From Streptomyces bobili (GTDB lineage Bacteria; Actinomycetota; Actinomycetes; Streptomycetales; Streptomycetaceae): DNA of 47,919 bases. The position numbers and the translations under genes are program-made. This document shows positions 40,242 through 47,919 of the stretch, piece by piece. Location: the NCBI RefSeq assembly GCF_002154575.1, contig NZ_MUBA01000001.1, forward strand, positions 1-47,919. Direction: 5' to 3'. Position 1 is the first letter of the stretch. Every line of letters begins with the position of its first letter. Below the pieces are notes generated by a model. It had not been told where the DNA came from. It ran no database searches and saw nothing but the letters and a program-made list of their open reading frames with translations.

Positions 40242-40488
40242 ATGGACGTACGGACCGACCCGGAAGCGTACGGACCGCACCGGACCGAATCGCGCACGTT
40301 TTCGGACAGCGAACCGATCCTAGGCGGTCACATCGGGCGGACAGCGGTCGAACCCACCGGAAACCGGCCCGCCTTGTCATGATGCTGCCTTCGCACCCCA
40401 CACCGAAGCCGCGCACGGCGGACCCGCCGCAGCGCCCGAACCCCGTACCGATGTCGACCGTTGCCGGCACTCCCGAGAGAAGTGATCC
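40242..40488. other. 247-bp gap between cvnC and cvnD
   Basis: These genes are usually adjacent or overlapping in conservons. Here CGTACGGACCG occurs twice within about 25 bp just after the cvnC stop. The rest shows no ribosome-bound open frame. An internal promoter for cvnD or a former insertion is possible. Confidence 0.5.
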
Positions 40489-41094
40489 ATGGTCTCCGAG
40501 CACTCCGACACCGCGGGTGGCGACAACACCCCGCTGGCGTTGAAGATACTGGTCGCCGGCGGGTTCGGCGTGGGCAAGACCACCCTCGTGGGAGCGGTCA
40601 GCGAGATCAAACCGCTGCGCACCGAGGAACTCCTCAGCGAGGTCGGACAGCTGGTGGACGACACCGACGGCGTCGACCAGAAGGTGACGACGACCGTCGC
40701 CATGGACTTCGGCCGGATCACCATCCGCTCCGGCCTCTCCCTCTACCTTTTCGGCACGCCGGGCCAGGACCGCTTCTGGTTCCTGTGGGACGAACTGTCA
40801 CAGGGAGCACTGGGTGCCGTGGTGCTCGCCGACACTCGGCGCCTGGAGGACTGCTTCCCCGCGGTCGACTACTTCGAGCACCGTCACATCCCCTTCGTGG
40901 TGGCCGTCAACTGCTTCACCGGCGCCCGCTCCTACGGCGCCCCGGAGGTTCTGCGCGCCCTGGATCTGGACAAGGGAACGCCCGTCGTCCTGTGCGACGC
41001 CCGCAATCGCGACTCGGGGAAGGAGGTGCTGATCCGGCTCGTCGAGTACGCCGGGCGGATGCACACCGCCCGGCTGCTCGACTCGGTGAGTTGA
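40489..41094 (+). CDS. cvnD: Conservon GTPase-like protein CvnD
   Basis: 201 aa. P-loop GGFGVGKTT (residues 24-32), a DFG-type switch region (TVAMDFGRI) and FGTPGQDRFWFLW match the Ras-like GTPase fold of CvnD proteins. The late VVAVNCFTG and LCDARNRDS are the nucleotide-specificity region, with N-x-F rather than the NKxD of ordinary GTPases. GAGAAGTG precedes the ATG. It can be the output switch of the conservon. Confidence 0.93.
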   Translation: MVSEHSDTAGGDNTPLALKILVAGGFGVGKTTLVGAVSEIKPLRTEELLSEVGQLVDDTDGVDQKVTTTVAMDFGRITIRSGLSLYLFGTPGQDRFWFLWDELSQGALGAVVLADTRRLEDCFPAVDYFEHRHIPFVVAVNCFTGARSYGAPEVLRALDLDKGTPVVLCDARNRDSGKEVLIRLVEYAGRMHTARLLDSVS

Positions 41095-41112
41095 GGGACG
41101 CCGCCCTCTTCC

Positions 41113-41541
41113 TCAGTCCGCCACGGCCCTCTGCGCGAGTACCTTCTCGATCCCGACGCGGACCAGCAGCTCCCCCGGGACGGCGTTGCGGGCGCCGAAC
41201 GCCTCGGCGCGCTCCTCGCCCATGTAGCGCGCCGCGATCCGGGTCGCCCAGACCCGCATCTCGTCGAGATCCTCGGAGATCCGGGCGTGCCCCTGGAGCA
41301 CCACGAAGTCGAAGGGCGGCCGGTCGTCGTCCACACACAGGGCGACCCGGCCGTCCCGCGCCAGGTTGCGCCCCTTCACCGTCTCCTTACCCGTGTTGAA
41401 CACCACGTCGTCCCCGTCGAGCAGGAACCAGATGGGTGCCACATGCGGACTTCCGTCAGCTCGCACCGTCGACAGTTTTCCGGTGCGGGTGCCCTGCGAG
41501 ACGAACGCCCGCCATTCCTCATCGGTCATCTTCTGTGCCAT
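41113..41541 (-). CDS. PPOX-class, probably F420-dependent oxidoreductase
   Basis: 142 aa of the split-barrel flavin/deazaflavin reductase fold: GKLSTVRADGSPHVAPIWFLLDGDDVVFNTG is the signature. The region VALCVDDDRPPFDFVVLQGHA and the basic KGRNLARDGR are typical of F420-binding members rather than FMN oxidases. AAGGAGG is 9 nt from the ATG. Substrate unknown. It converges on cvnD and lies between the conservon and the TTA-containing Roadblock gene. Confidence 0.85.
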   Translation of the reverse strand: MAQKMTDEEWRAFVSQGTRTGKLSTVRADGSPHVAPIWFLLDGDDVVFNTGKETVKGRNLARDGRVALCVDDDRPPFDFVVLQGHARISEDLDEMRVWATRIAARYMGEERAEAFGARNAVPGELLVRVGIEKVLAQRAVAD

Positions 41542-41646
41542 GCCCTCATCCTCCTTGCCCGGCGGCCGGTGGTGGGGAAGGCTTGCGGACGGACCCGTCG
41601 GCCAGGCGGGGCCACCAAACGGGGAAACGTCACGGGGAGACGGATC

Positions 41647-42060
41647 ATGGCACAGAAGCAGAGCCTGGGGTGGCTGCTGGACGACCTGACCGAGCGCGTC
41701 GAACAGGTGCACCACGCGCTGGTCCTGTCCAACGACGGGCTGGTGGCGGGCGCGAGCACGGGATTACGCCGGGAGGACGCCGAGCACCTCGCCGCCGTCT
41801 CGTCCGGACTGCACAGCCTCGCCAAGGGATCAGGCCGCCACTTCGGTGCCGGCCAGGTGCGCCAGACGATGGTCGAGTTCGACGACGCGGTGCTGTTCGT
41901 CACCGCGGCCGGCACCGGCAGCTGTCTCTGCGTGCTCAGCGCGGCCGAGGCCGACATGGGACAGATCGCCTACGAGATGGCCCTGCTCGTCAACCGCGTC
42001 GGAGAGCACCTCACCGTGGACGCCCGCCGACCCGAGGGCGACCGGTTCACAGATCTCTGA
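41647..42060 (+). CDS. Orphan Roadblock/LC7 protein with a TTA codon
   Basis: 137 aa. Strongly similar to CvnB (LGWLLDDLTERVEQVHHALVLSNDG and RHFGAGQVRQTMVEFDD) but coded apart from any sensor or GTPase. Leu40 in GASTGLRRED is written TTA (41764-41766). This is the only in-frame TTA found in the window, so translation probably needs the bldA tRNA and is tied to development. GGGGAGA precedes the ATG. It may compete with CvnB for CvnD. Confidence 0.92.
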   Translation: MAQKQSLGWLLDDLTERVEQVHHALVLSNDGLVAGASTGLRREDAEHLAAVSSGLHSLAKGSGRHFGAGQVRQTMVEFDDAVLFVTAAGTGSCLCVLSAAEADMGQIAYEMALLVNRVGEHLTVDARRPEGDRFTDL

Positions 42061-42087
42061 CCTGCGAGTTCGTTCTCTCCCGTGGAG

Positions 42088-42096
42088 TTATCCACA
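42088..42096 (+). promoter_or_regulatory. Single perfect DnaA-type box
   Basis: TTATCCACA equals the consensus E. coli DnaA box (Streptomyces prefers TTGTCCACA). One box alone does not make an origin, and none of the other origin marks are here. It may be chance or a DnaA-controlled promoter. Confidence 0.35.
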
Positions 42097-42108
42097 GGCT
42101 CACCACGA

Positions 42109-42120
42109 GATTCGCGAATC
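42109..42120. promoter_or_regulatory. 12-bp palindrome upstream of the DUF6397-like gene
   Basis: GATTCGCGAATC is perfectly symmetric and lies 70 nt before the ATG at 42191. It may be an operator. Confidence 0.4.
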
Positions 42121-42190
42121 GGGCTACCGTTTTTCCCGAGGCCACCGCGAACATCGCGGGAGGCACAGCACTCCACGGGGGAGACCTGTC

Positions 42191-43096
42191 ATGGCACGCA
42201 CCACCGTCGCACCACCGCACGCCCAGTCCTGCGCCTACAGCCGCGCGGCACGGGAACTGAGCCTCAAGCGCAGCCAGTTCGACCTCGCCGTGAACCTCGG
42301 ACGGATCAGGACCGTGCCCGACGAGGGGGGCGGAGGACGACGGGTGGCCCGCACCGAGATCGAACGCCTGCGTGCGGAGCCAGGCTTTCCCGACACCCTG
42401 ACCAAGAGCGTCCGTGCCGTCGGCACCACCGAGGGCGCGGCCGTCATGCAGGTCCCCCCGAGCCGGTTCACCCGCCTGGCGAAGCTGGGCCTCGTGGTAC
42501 CGGTGAGCTTCTATCTGAACCGGTACCGGGCCGTCGTTTGGCTGTATCTCGCCGACGAACTACGGCAGTTCGCCGCCGACAAGGACAATGTGACCCTGCT
42601 GACGGGGCGCACGCCCGAGGGAATGCGGGACCAACTGGCCGCGGGTGTGGATCTGCGGCCCCGGAACTGGCGCGGGCGCCACCTCGGATTCCTGCTGCGG
42701 CAGGCCGAAGGGCCCTGGCAGCGGGCGGGAGCCCTGGCCGCGCTCCTGGACCCGGTCCGGGTCGCCGAGATCGCCAGGGACCCCTACGAACGCTCCCACT
42801 TGAACCGCTTCCGGCCTGCACCCCCGGCGCACGGGGCCCCGGGCTCACCCGCCGCGCATCTGGTCGAGCGGATCACGACGGCGGACGACCCCGACGAGAT
42901 CGCCTGGCTGCGCTCCGACCTGACGCACGCCCTTCAGGAGGCCCGCGCCCACCAGCCGGCACCACGCCCCACCGTGAAGCAGGCCCCGCCCCGGCCGGTC
43001 GCGGAACCGGAGCAGCCCGCGAGTACCCAGCGGCCGGCGAGCACCCGGCGGCCCAGGAGGGGACTCCTGGGCTGGCTGCGCGGCAGAAGCGTCTGA
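42191..43096 (+). CDS. DUF6397-like Streptomyces protein
   Basis: 301 aa. The first ~130 residues resemble repeated helix-turn-helix-like units (AARELSLKRSQFDLAVNLGRIRTVP; RFTRLAKLGLVVPVSFYLNRYRAVVWLYLADEL). The middle (GRTPEGMRDQLAAGVDLRPRNWRGRHLGFLLRQ) is a conserved part I associate with the actinomycete-specific DUF6397, from memory. The end is Pro/Arg-rich and basic. GGGGGAGA lies 7 nt before the ATG. Probably a DNA-binding or regulatory protein; the role is unknown. Confidence 0.75.
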   Translation: MARTTVAPPHAQSCAYSRAARELSLKRSQFDLAVNLGRIRTVPDEGGGGRRVARTEIERLRAEPGFPDTLTKSVRAVGTTEGAAVMQVPPSRFTRLAKLGLVVPVSFYLNRYRAVVWLYLADELRQFAADKDNVTLLTGRTPEGMRDQLAAGVDLRPRNWRGRHLGFLLRQAEGPWQRAGALAALLDPVRVAEIARDPYERSHLNRFRPAPPAHGAPGSPAAHLVERITTADDPDEIAWLRSDLTHALQEARAHQPAPRPTVKQAPPRPVAEPEQPASTQRPASTRRPRRGLLGWLRGRSV

Positions 43097-43120
43097 GGCG
43101 CCGGGCCCGACTCCCAGGCC

Positions 43121-43987
43121 CTACAGCTTCCGGAACAGCCCTTCCTGGACGACGGAAACCAGCAGTCGCCCGTCAAGGTCGTAGATCCGGCCGCGGGCGA
43201 GACCGCGGCCACCGGTCGCGATGGGCGACTCCTGGTCGTAGAGGAACCACTCGTCCGCGCGGAACGGCCGATGGAACCACATGGCGTGGTCCAGGGACGC
43301 CATGTCGAAGTTCCGCGGCCCCCACAGGGGCTCGACCGGGAGACGGACCGCGTCCAGGAGGGTCATGTCGCTGGCGTACGTCAGCGCGCACGTGTGCACC
43401 AGCGGGTCGTCTCCCAGCGGCCCGACGGCGCGCATCCAGACCGCACTGCGCGGCTCGGCGTCCTTGACCTCCTCAGGGCTCCAGCGCAGCCGGTCCGCGT
43501 ACCGGATGTCGAAGGGCTGCCGACGCGCCATCCGCTCCAGCCCTTCGGGCAGCGCGCCCAGATGGGCCCGCACCTCCTCGGTGACCGTCGGCAGGGACTC
43601 CGGATCCGGGACCTCGCGGGCCGGCGGCAGCTGATGCTCGAAAGGACCTTCCTCAGGCTTGTGAAAGGAGGCGGTGAGATTGAAGATCGTGCGCCCCTGC
43701 TGCACGGCGGTGACCCGACGGGTCGTGAACGACCGTCCGTCCCGCACCCGTTCGACCTGGTACACGATCGGCACGCCGGGCCGGCCCGGCCGCAGGAAGT
43801 ACGCGTGCAGCGAGTGCACGGGCCGGTCGCCCTCGGTCGTCCGGCCGGCTGCCACCAGCGCCTGGCCGGCCACCTGTCCGCCGAAGACCCGCTGCAGGGA
43901 CTCCTGCGGGCTGCGGCCCCGAAAGATGTTGACCTCGATCTGCTCAAGGTCCAGCAGGTCGACGAGCCTCTCGGCGGGATTCGTCAT
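43121..43987 (-). CDS. tesB: Acyl-CoA thioesterase II
   Basis: 288 aa, the double hot-dog length and pattern of TesB: RVFGGQVAGQALVAAGRT, VHSLHAYFLRPG, and the second-half active-site region TYASDMTLLDAV with HAMWFHRPFRADEWFLYDQESP. It hydrolyses acyl-CoA to free acid and CoA. It ends 24 nt after the converging DUF6397-like gene. The helicase gene lies just upstream on the same strand (40 nt), so they may be co-transcribed. Confidence 0.95.
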   Translation of the reverse strand: MTNPAERLVDLLDLEQIEVNIFRGRSPQESLQRVFGGQVAGQALVAAGRTTEGDRPVHSLHAYFLRPGRPGVPIVYQVERVRDGRSFTTRRVTAVQQGRTIFNLTASFHKPEEGPFEHQLPPAREVPDPESLPTVTEEVRAHLGALPEGLERMARRQPFDIRYADRLRWSPEEVKDAEPRSAVWMRAVGPLGDDPLVHTCALTYASDMTLLDAVRLPVEPLWGPRNFDMASLDHAMWFHRPFRADEWFLYDQESPIATGGRGLARGRIYDLDGRLLVSVVQEGLFRKL

Positions 43988-44027
43988 GTGTGTGCTTCTC
44001 CTGTACCTCGTCCGCCTCGTACGGCGC

Positions 44028-46541
44028 TCACAGCTGGCCGACCTCGGTGACCCGGACCACCGCGCGACCCTCGGCGTCCGACGCCGCCAGGTCGACCTCC
44101 GCGCTGATGCCCCAGTCGTGATCGTCGTTCGGGTCGTCGAAGATCTGACGGACGCGCCACAGTCCGTGCTCCGGCTCCTCCTTGATGACGAGCAGCTTGG
44201 GACCGCGCGCGTCCGGTCCGGTGCCGAGGTCGTCGTACTCGTCCCAGTACTTGTCCATCGCCTCGCCCCACGCGTCCGCGTCCCAGCCGGACTCGCCGTC
44301 CAGCTCGCCCAGCTCCTCGACGTGATCGAGAGCGGCGAGTTCGACGCGGCGGAACATCGCGTTGCGGACGAGGACGCGGAACGCACGCGCGTTGGCGGTG
44401 ACCGGCTTGACCTCGTCGGCCTTCTCCTGCGCCTCCTCGGCGGTCATCTCCGCCGGGTTGGCCAGCTGCTCCCACTCGTCCAGCAGACTGGAGTCGACCT
44501 GGCGCACCATCTCGCCCAGCCACTCGATCAGGTCCTGGAGGTCCTCCGACTTCAGGTCGTCCGGGACCGTGTGGTCGAGGGCCTTGTAGGCGCTCGCCAG
44601 GTAGCGCAGCACGATGCCCTCGGTGCGGGCCAGCTCGTAGTGCGACACCTGCTCGGTGAACGTCATCGCCCGCTCGTACATGTCCCGGATCACCGACTTC
44701 GGCGACAGCGGATGGTCACCGACCCACGGGTGGCTCTTGCGGTACACGTCGTACGCGTGGAAGAGCAGCTCCTCCAGCGGCTTCGGGTACGTGACGTCCT
44801 GGAGGCGCTCCATGCGTTCCTCGTACTCGACCCCGTCCGCCTTCATCAACGCGACCGCCTCGCCGCGCGCTTTGTTCTGCTGGGCCGCGAGGATCTGCCG
44901 CGGGTCGTCCAGGGTGGATTCCACGACGGAGACCATGTCGAGCGCGTACGACGGCGACTCCGGGTCGAGCAGCTCGAACGCGGCCAGTGCGAAGGTGGAC
45001 AGCGGCTGGTTCAGCGCGAAGTCCTGCTGAAGGTCCACCGTGAGGCGGACGATGCGGCCCGTGGCGTCCGGCTCGTCGAGCTTCTCCACGATCCCGCCGT
45101 CCAGCAGCGAACGGTAGATCGCGATCGCGCGGCGAATGTGCCGCAACTGCTGCTTGCGCGGTTCGTGGTTGTCCTCGAGCAGGTGCCGCATCGCCTCGAA
45201 GGCGTTACCGGGACGGGCGATCACGGACAGCAGCATGGTGTGCGTGACCCGGAAGCGGGACATCAGCGGCTCCGGCTCGGAGTCGATGAGCTTGTCGAAG
45301 GTGTTCTCGGTCCAGCCGACGAAGCCCTCGGGCGCCTTCTTGCGGACCACCTTGCGACGCTTCTTGGGGTCGTCGCCCGCCTTGGCGAGCGCCTTCTCGT
45401 TCTCGACGACGTGTTCCGGCGCCTGTGCGACCACCAAGCCCGCCGTGTCGAATCCGGCCCGGCCGGCCCGGCCGGCGATCTGGTGGAACTCACGGGCTCG
45501 CAGGGTGCGCACACGGGTGCCGTCGTACTTCGTCAGCGCCGTGAACAGCACGGTCCGGATCGGCACGTTGACGCCGACGCCGAGCGTGTCCGTCCCGCAG
45601 ATCACCTTGAGCAGACCGGCCTGGGCGAGCTTCTCCACCAGGCGCCGGTACTTGGGGAGCATGCCGGCGTGGTGCACGCCGATGCCGTGCCGCACGTAAC
45701 GCGAGAGGTTCTGGCCGAACTTGGTGGTGAAACGGAAGTTGCCGATCAGCTCGGCGATCCGCTCCTTCTCCTCGCGCGAACACATGTTGATGCTCATCAG
45801 CGCCTGCGCCCGCTCCACCGCCTGCGCCTGCGTGAAGTGCACGATGTAGACGGGAGCCTGCCTGGTCTCCAGCAGCTCGGTGAGGGTCTCGGTGAGCGGT
45901 GTGAAGCGGTACTCGTAGGACAGCGGCACGGGCCGGGTCGCCGAGCGGACCACCGAGGTGGGCCGACCGGTGCGCCGGGCGAGATCCTTCTCGAAGAAGG
46001 ACACGTCGCCGAGCGTGGCCGACATGAGGATGAACTGCGCCTGGGGCAGTTCCAGAATGGGGATCTGCCAGGCCCAGCCGCGGTCACCCTCCGCGTAGAA
46101 GTGGAACTCGTCCATGACGACCTGGCCGACATCCGCGTGCTTGCCGTCGCGCAACGCGATCGAGGCGAGCACCTCGGCGGTGCAGCAGATGATCGGGGCG
46201 TCGGAGTTGACGGACGCGTCACCGGTGAGCATGCCGACGTTCTCGGTACCGAAGATCTTGCACAGTTCGAAGAACTTCTCCGACACCAGCGCCTTGATCG
46301 GAGCGGTGTAGAAGGTGACCTCGTCGCGGGCGAGAGCCGCGAAGTGCGCACCTGCCGCGATCATGCTCTTGCCGGAGCCGGTCGGCGTCGACACGATCAC
46401 GTTCGCCCCGGAGACAGCCTCGATCAGCGCCTCCTCCTGGTGGGAGTAGAGCGTGAGACCGCGCTCCTGGGCCCAGGACTCGAAAGCTTCGTAGAGGGCG
46501 TCGGGATCTGCGGTCGGCGGCAACTGATCGATGAGGGTCAC
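44028..46541 (-). CDS. DEAD/DEAH-box RNA helicase with DUF3516 C-terminus
   Basis: 837 aa. Helicase motifs: Q-region, Walker A STPTGSGKS (51-59), DEFH (144-147), SAT as MSATLGD, and the C-domain VICGTDTLGVGVNVPI...QIAGRAGRAGF. The C-terminal ~400 residues (from about 440) are the DUF3516 region found in actinomycete Ski2-like helicases. The start is GTG 46541; no ATG in frame gives the conserved N-terminus MTLIDQLPPTADP. The ribosome site is weak (GGGGG). Likely role in RNA unwinding or turnover. Confidence 0.93.
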   Translation of the reverse strand: MTLIDQLPPTADPDALYEAFESWAQERGLTLYSHQEEALIEAVSGANVIVSTPTGSGKSMIAAGAHFAALARDEVTFYTAPIKALVSEKFFELCKIFGTENVGMLTGDASVNSDAPIICCTAEVLASIALRDGKHADVGQVVMDEFHFYAEGDRGWAWQIPILELPQAQFILMSATLGDVSFFEKDLARRTGRPTSVVRSATRPVPLSYEYRFTPLTETLTELLETRQAPVYIVHFTQAQAVERAQALMSINMCSREEKERIAELIGNFRFTTKFGQNLSRYVRHGIGVHHAGMLPKYRRLVEKLAQAGLLKVICGTDTLGVGVNVPIRTVLFTALTKYDGTRVRTLRAREFHQIAGRAGRAGFDTAGLVVAQAPEHVVENEKALAKAGDDPKKRRKVVRKKAPEGFVGWTENTFDKLIDSEPEPLMSRFRVTHTMLLSVIARPGNAFEAMRHLLEDNHEPRKQQLRHIRRAIAIYRSLLDGGIVEKLDEPDATGRIVRLTVDLQQDFALNQPLSTFALAAFELLDPESPSYALDMVSVVESTLDDPRQILAAQQNKARGEAVALMKADGVEYEERMERLQDVTYPKPLEELLFHAYDVYRKSHPWVGDHPLSPKSVIRDMYERAMTFTEQVSHYELARTEGIVLRYLASAYKALDHTVPDDLKSEDLQDLIEWLGEMVRQVDSSLLDEWEQLANPAEMTAEEAQEKADEVKPVTANARAFRVLVRNAMFRRVELAALDHVEELGELDGESGWDADAWGEAMDKYWDEYDDLGTGPDARGPKLLVIKEEPEHGLWRVRQIFDDPNDDHDWGISAEVDLAASDAEGRAVVRVTEVGQL

Positions 46542-46686
46542 GCCCCCATCTTGCCTGCCCCGCTGCCCGAGGGGGGAATCGGATGCGGGACCGAAGATCA
46601 TGGCAGCTACGCTGTGTCGCCGACGGAGCGTCATCGCACCCGGTCAACTGGACAGCGGCACACGAGGAATGGGGCGGGCAACGGCC

Positions 46687-47481
46687 ATGATGGGACCAGC
46701 ACACTCACTGTCGGGCGCGGCCGCCTGGCTCGGCGTCGGCGCCGCCGCAGCCGCGGCGGGCCACACGATGCCATGGCCGGTACTGCTCGCCGGTGCGCTG
46801 ATCTGCGCCGGAGCGGCTCTGGCCCCGGACCTCGACCACAAGGCCGCGACGATCTCCCGCGCCTTCGGGCCCGTCTCGCGCTGGCTGTGCGAGATCGTGG
46901 ACAAGCTCTCCTACGCCGTCTACAAGGGCACGCGGAAGCAGGGCGACCCGCGCCGCTCCGGCGGGCACCGCACTCTGACGCACACCTGGCTGTGGGCGGT
47001 GATGATCGGCGCGGGCGCCTCGGCGCTGGCGATCACCGGTGGCCGCTGGGCGGTGCTGGGACTCCTCTTCGTCCACATGGTCCTGGCCATCGAGGGCCTG
47101 CTGTGGCGGGCGACCCGTGGTTCCAGCAGCGATGTGCTGGTGTGGCTGCTGGCGGCGGCGAGCGCGTGGATCCTCGCCGGGGTCCTGGACCAGCCGGGCA
47201 ACGGGGCGGACTGGCTTTTCACGGACCCGGGCCAGGAGTACCTGTGGCTCGGGCTGCCGATCGTGCTGGGCGCCCTGGTCCACGACATCGGGGACGCGCT
47301 GACCGTCTCGGGCTGCCCGGTCCTGTGGCCCATTCCGATCGGGCGCAAGCGCTGGTACCCGATCGGTCCGCCGAAGGCGATGCGGTTCAGGGCCGGCAGC
47401 TGGGTCGAGCTGAAGGTGCTGATGCCGGTGTTCATGCTGCTCGGAGGAGTGGGCGGCGCGGCCGCGCTCAACTACATCTGA
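46687..47481 (+). CDS. YdjM-type metal-dependent membrane hydrolase-like protein
   Basis: 264 aa with five to six membrane helices. The family motifs are visible: GPAHSLSGAA at the start, LAPDLDHKAATISR, and GGHRTLTHT with the conserved histidines, then VHDIGDALTVSGCP. Family members resemble YdjM/LexA-regulated inner-membrane proteins of unclear function. The start MMGPAHS is preferred by family pattern; ATG 46669 is an in-frame alternative. Confidence 0.9.
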   Translation: MMGPAHSLSGAAAWLGVGAAAAAAGHTMPWPVLLAGALICAGAALAPDLDHKAATISRAFGPVSRWLCEIVDKLSYAVYKGTRKQGDPRRSGGHRTLTHTWLWAVMIGAGASALAITGGRWAVLGLLFVHMVLAIEGLLWRATRGSSSDVLVWLLAAASAWILAGVLDQPGNGADWLFTDPGQEYLWLGLPIVLGALVHDIGDALTVSGCPVLWPIPIGRKRWYPIGPPKAMRFRAGSWVELKVLMPVFMLLGGVGGAAALNYI

Positions 47482-47510
47482 GCCGTGCCGAGGGCGGCAC
47501 GACCGGCTCA
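47479..47510. terminator. Compound hairpin over both stop codons
   Basis: TGAGCCG (47479-47485) pairs with CGGCTCA (47504-47510), with an inner TGCCG/CGGCA stem. The outer arms are the stop codons of the two converging genes, so the same bases end translation and transcription on both strands. Confidence 0.75.
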
Positions 47511-47762
47511 GGTCGGCGTGCCTCCGCCGAAGCGCCGCTCGAAGCGGGCGATACGGCCTTCCGTGTCCACGGTGCGAGCCTTGCCGGTGTAGAACGGGTG
47601 GCTCTCCGAGGAGATCTCGACGTCCACGACGGGGTACGTCTCGCCGTCGTCCCACTCGATCGTCTGGTCGCTGGTCGCGGTGGACCTGGTCAGGAACGCG
47701 TAGCCGGCGGCGCGGTCACGGAAGACCACCGAGTGGTAGTCGGGGTGCTTGTCCTGCTGCAT
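47508..47762 (-). CDS. rpmE2: 50S ribosomal protein L31, type B
   Basis: 84 aa. Starts [16 protein letters not shown] and carries the type B signature [22 protein letters not shown]. It lacks the CxxC zinc pairs of type A L31. In Streptomyces such zinc-free paralogues are made under zinc shortage and controlled by Zur. No clear Zur box (TGAAAATGATTTTCA type) is visible in the ~115 bases upstream that the window shows. Confidence 0.97.
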   Translation of the reverse strand: MQQDKHPDYHSVVFRDRAAGYAFLTRSTATSDQTIEWDDGETYPVVDVEISSESHPFYTGKARTVDTEGRIARFERRFGGGTPT

Positions 47763-47852
47763 GCCTACTCCTCGTGCGGTGGAGGCGGTGAAGGCGGTAG
47801 TGGGGCGGGGTACGCGGTCGGCGGGCCCCGGTGGGCCGTGGCGTGCGGACAC

Positions 47853-47880
47853 GTGATCCGGGAAGCCCCGACCGGATCAC
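47853..47880. terminator. 9-bp hairpin near the right edge
   Basis: GTGATCCGG (47853-47861) pairs with CCGGATCAC (47872-47880). It starts at the stop codon of the partial frame below, as expected for a gene reading leftward. Confidence 0.5.
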
Positions 47881-47919
47881 CCGGGAAGGGCGTCCTCGTC
47901 GACGATGTGCATCGCGGCC
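47877..47919 (-). CDS. C-terminal tail of a gene entering from the right (partial)
   Basis: Only 13 codons are seen, reading ...AAMHIVDEDALPG and then TGA. The short acidic tail and the hairpin at its stop suggest a genuine gene end, but too little remains to name it. Confidence 0.35.
   Translation of the reverse strand, partial: AAMHIVDEDALPG

Noticed and set aside
40151..40543. Plus-strand open frame bridging the cvnC-cvnD gap
   Set aside because: It overlaps both flanking genes out of frame, lacks a ribosome site and is Arg/Thr/Pro low complexity, so it does not fill the gap with a gene.
42088..42096. Replication origin
   Set aside because: Only one DnaA box was found; an oriC would have many boxes and dnaA/dnaN nearby.

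Overview
The window is high-GC DNA from a Streptomyces species. It carries a near-copy of the S. lividans/S. coelicolor xylanase A gene, a complete conservon (cvnABCD) operon and a type B ribosomal protein L31 gene. Coding regions are strongly GC3-biased, and I found only one in-frame TTA (bldA) codon. No rRNA, tRNA or CRISPR array was seen.

Layout. (1) 0.3-5.6 kb is a secreted xylan-degradation island: a GH62 arabinofuranosidase (minus strand), then xlnA and a RICIN-feruloyl esterase (plus strand). The 1-kb divergent control region holds CGAAA-type boxes, a perfect 18-bp palindrome and a 23-bp tandem repeat. (2) 5.7-12.7 kb is a CHAT (caspase-like) protease cluster. Four tightly packed minus-strand genes encode an unknown ~453-aa protein, an unknown 402-aa protein, a TPR protein and a CHAT protease. 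They are flanked by two plus-strand genes (a DUF3592 membrane protein and a 143-aa protein) that share an identical 19-bp upstream motif. (3) 12.8-17.5 kb holds a 1130-aa helical-repeat protein next to relics of an IS3-type transposase and a tyrosine integrase, so this is a scarred insertion site. (4) 17.5-21.3 kb: aldehyde dehydrogenase, its likely GAF-type regulator, and a TAT-exported amidase. (5) 21.8-25.8 kb: xylose catabolism (ROK repressor xylR, xylB, divergent xylA) with an inverted-repeat operator. Regions 1 and 5 together turn xylan into xylulose 5-phosphate. (6) 26.0-31.0 kb: a proline-rich membrane protein and a SWIM/SNF2 gene pair with a 4-nt overlap. (7) 31.2-35.8 kb: small hypothetical proteins, an MpaB-like oxygenase, a PadR repressor with a perfect operator next to an alpha/beta hydrolase, and a methyltransferase. 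(8) 35.9-43.1 kb: an MHYT membrane protein, the conservon cvnABCD, an F420-type oxidoreductase, a second Roadblock/LC7 protein carrying the TTA codon, and a DUF6397-like protein. (9) 43.1-47.9 kb: acyl-CoA thioesterase, a DUF3516 DEAD-box helicase, a YdjM-like membrane protein and L31 type B.

The best candidate for an undescribed system is the CHAT cluster with its paired flanking motifs. Other signals worth following are a strong local enrichment of the palindrome ACGCGCGCGT between about 25.7 and 38.9 kb, and the TTA codon in the orphan Roadblock gene. Identifications rest on motif and sequence recognition; no database search was run.
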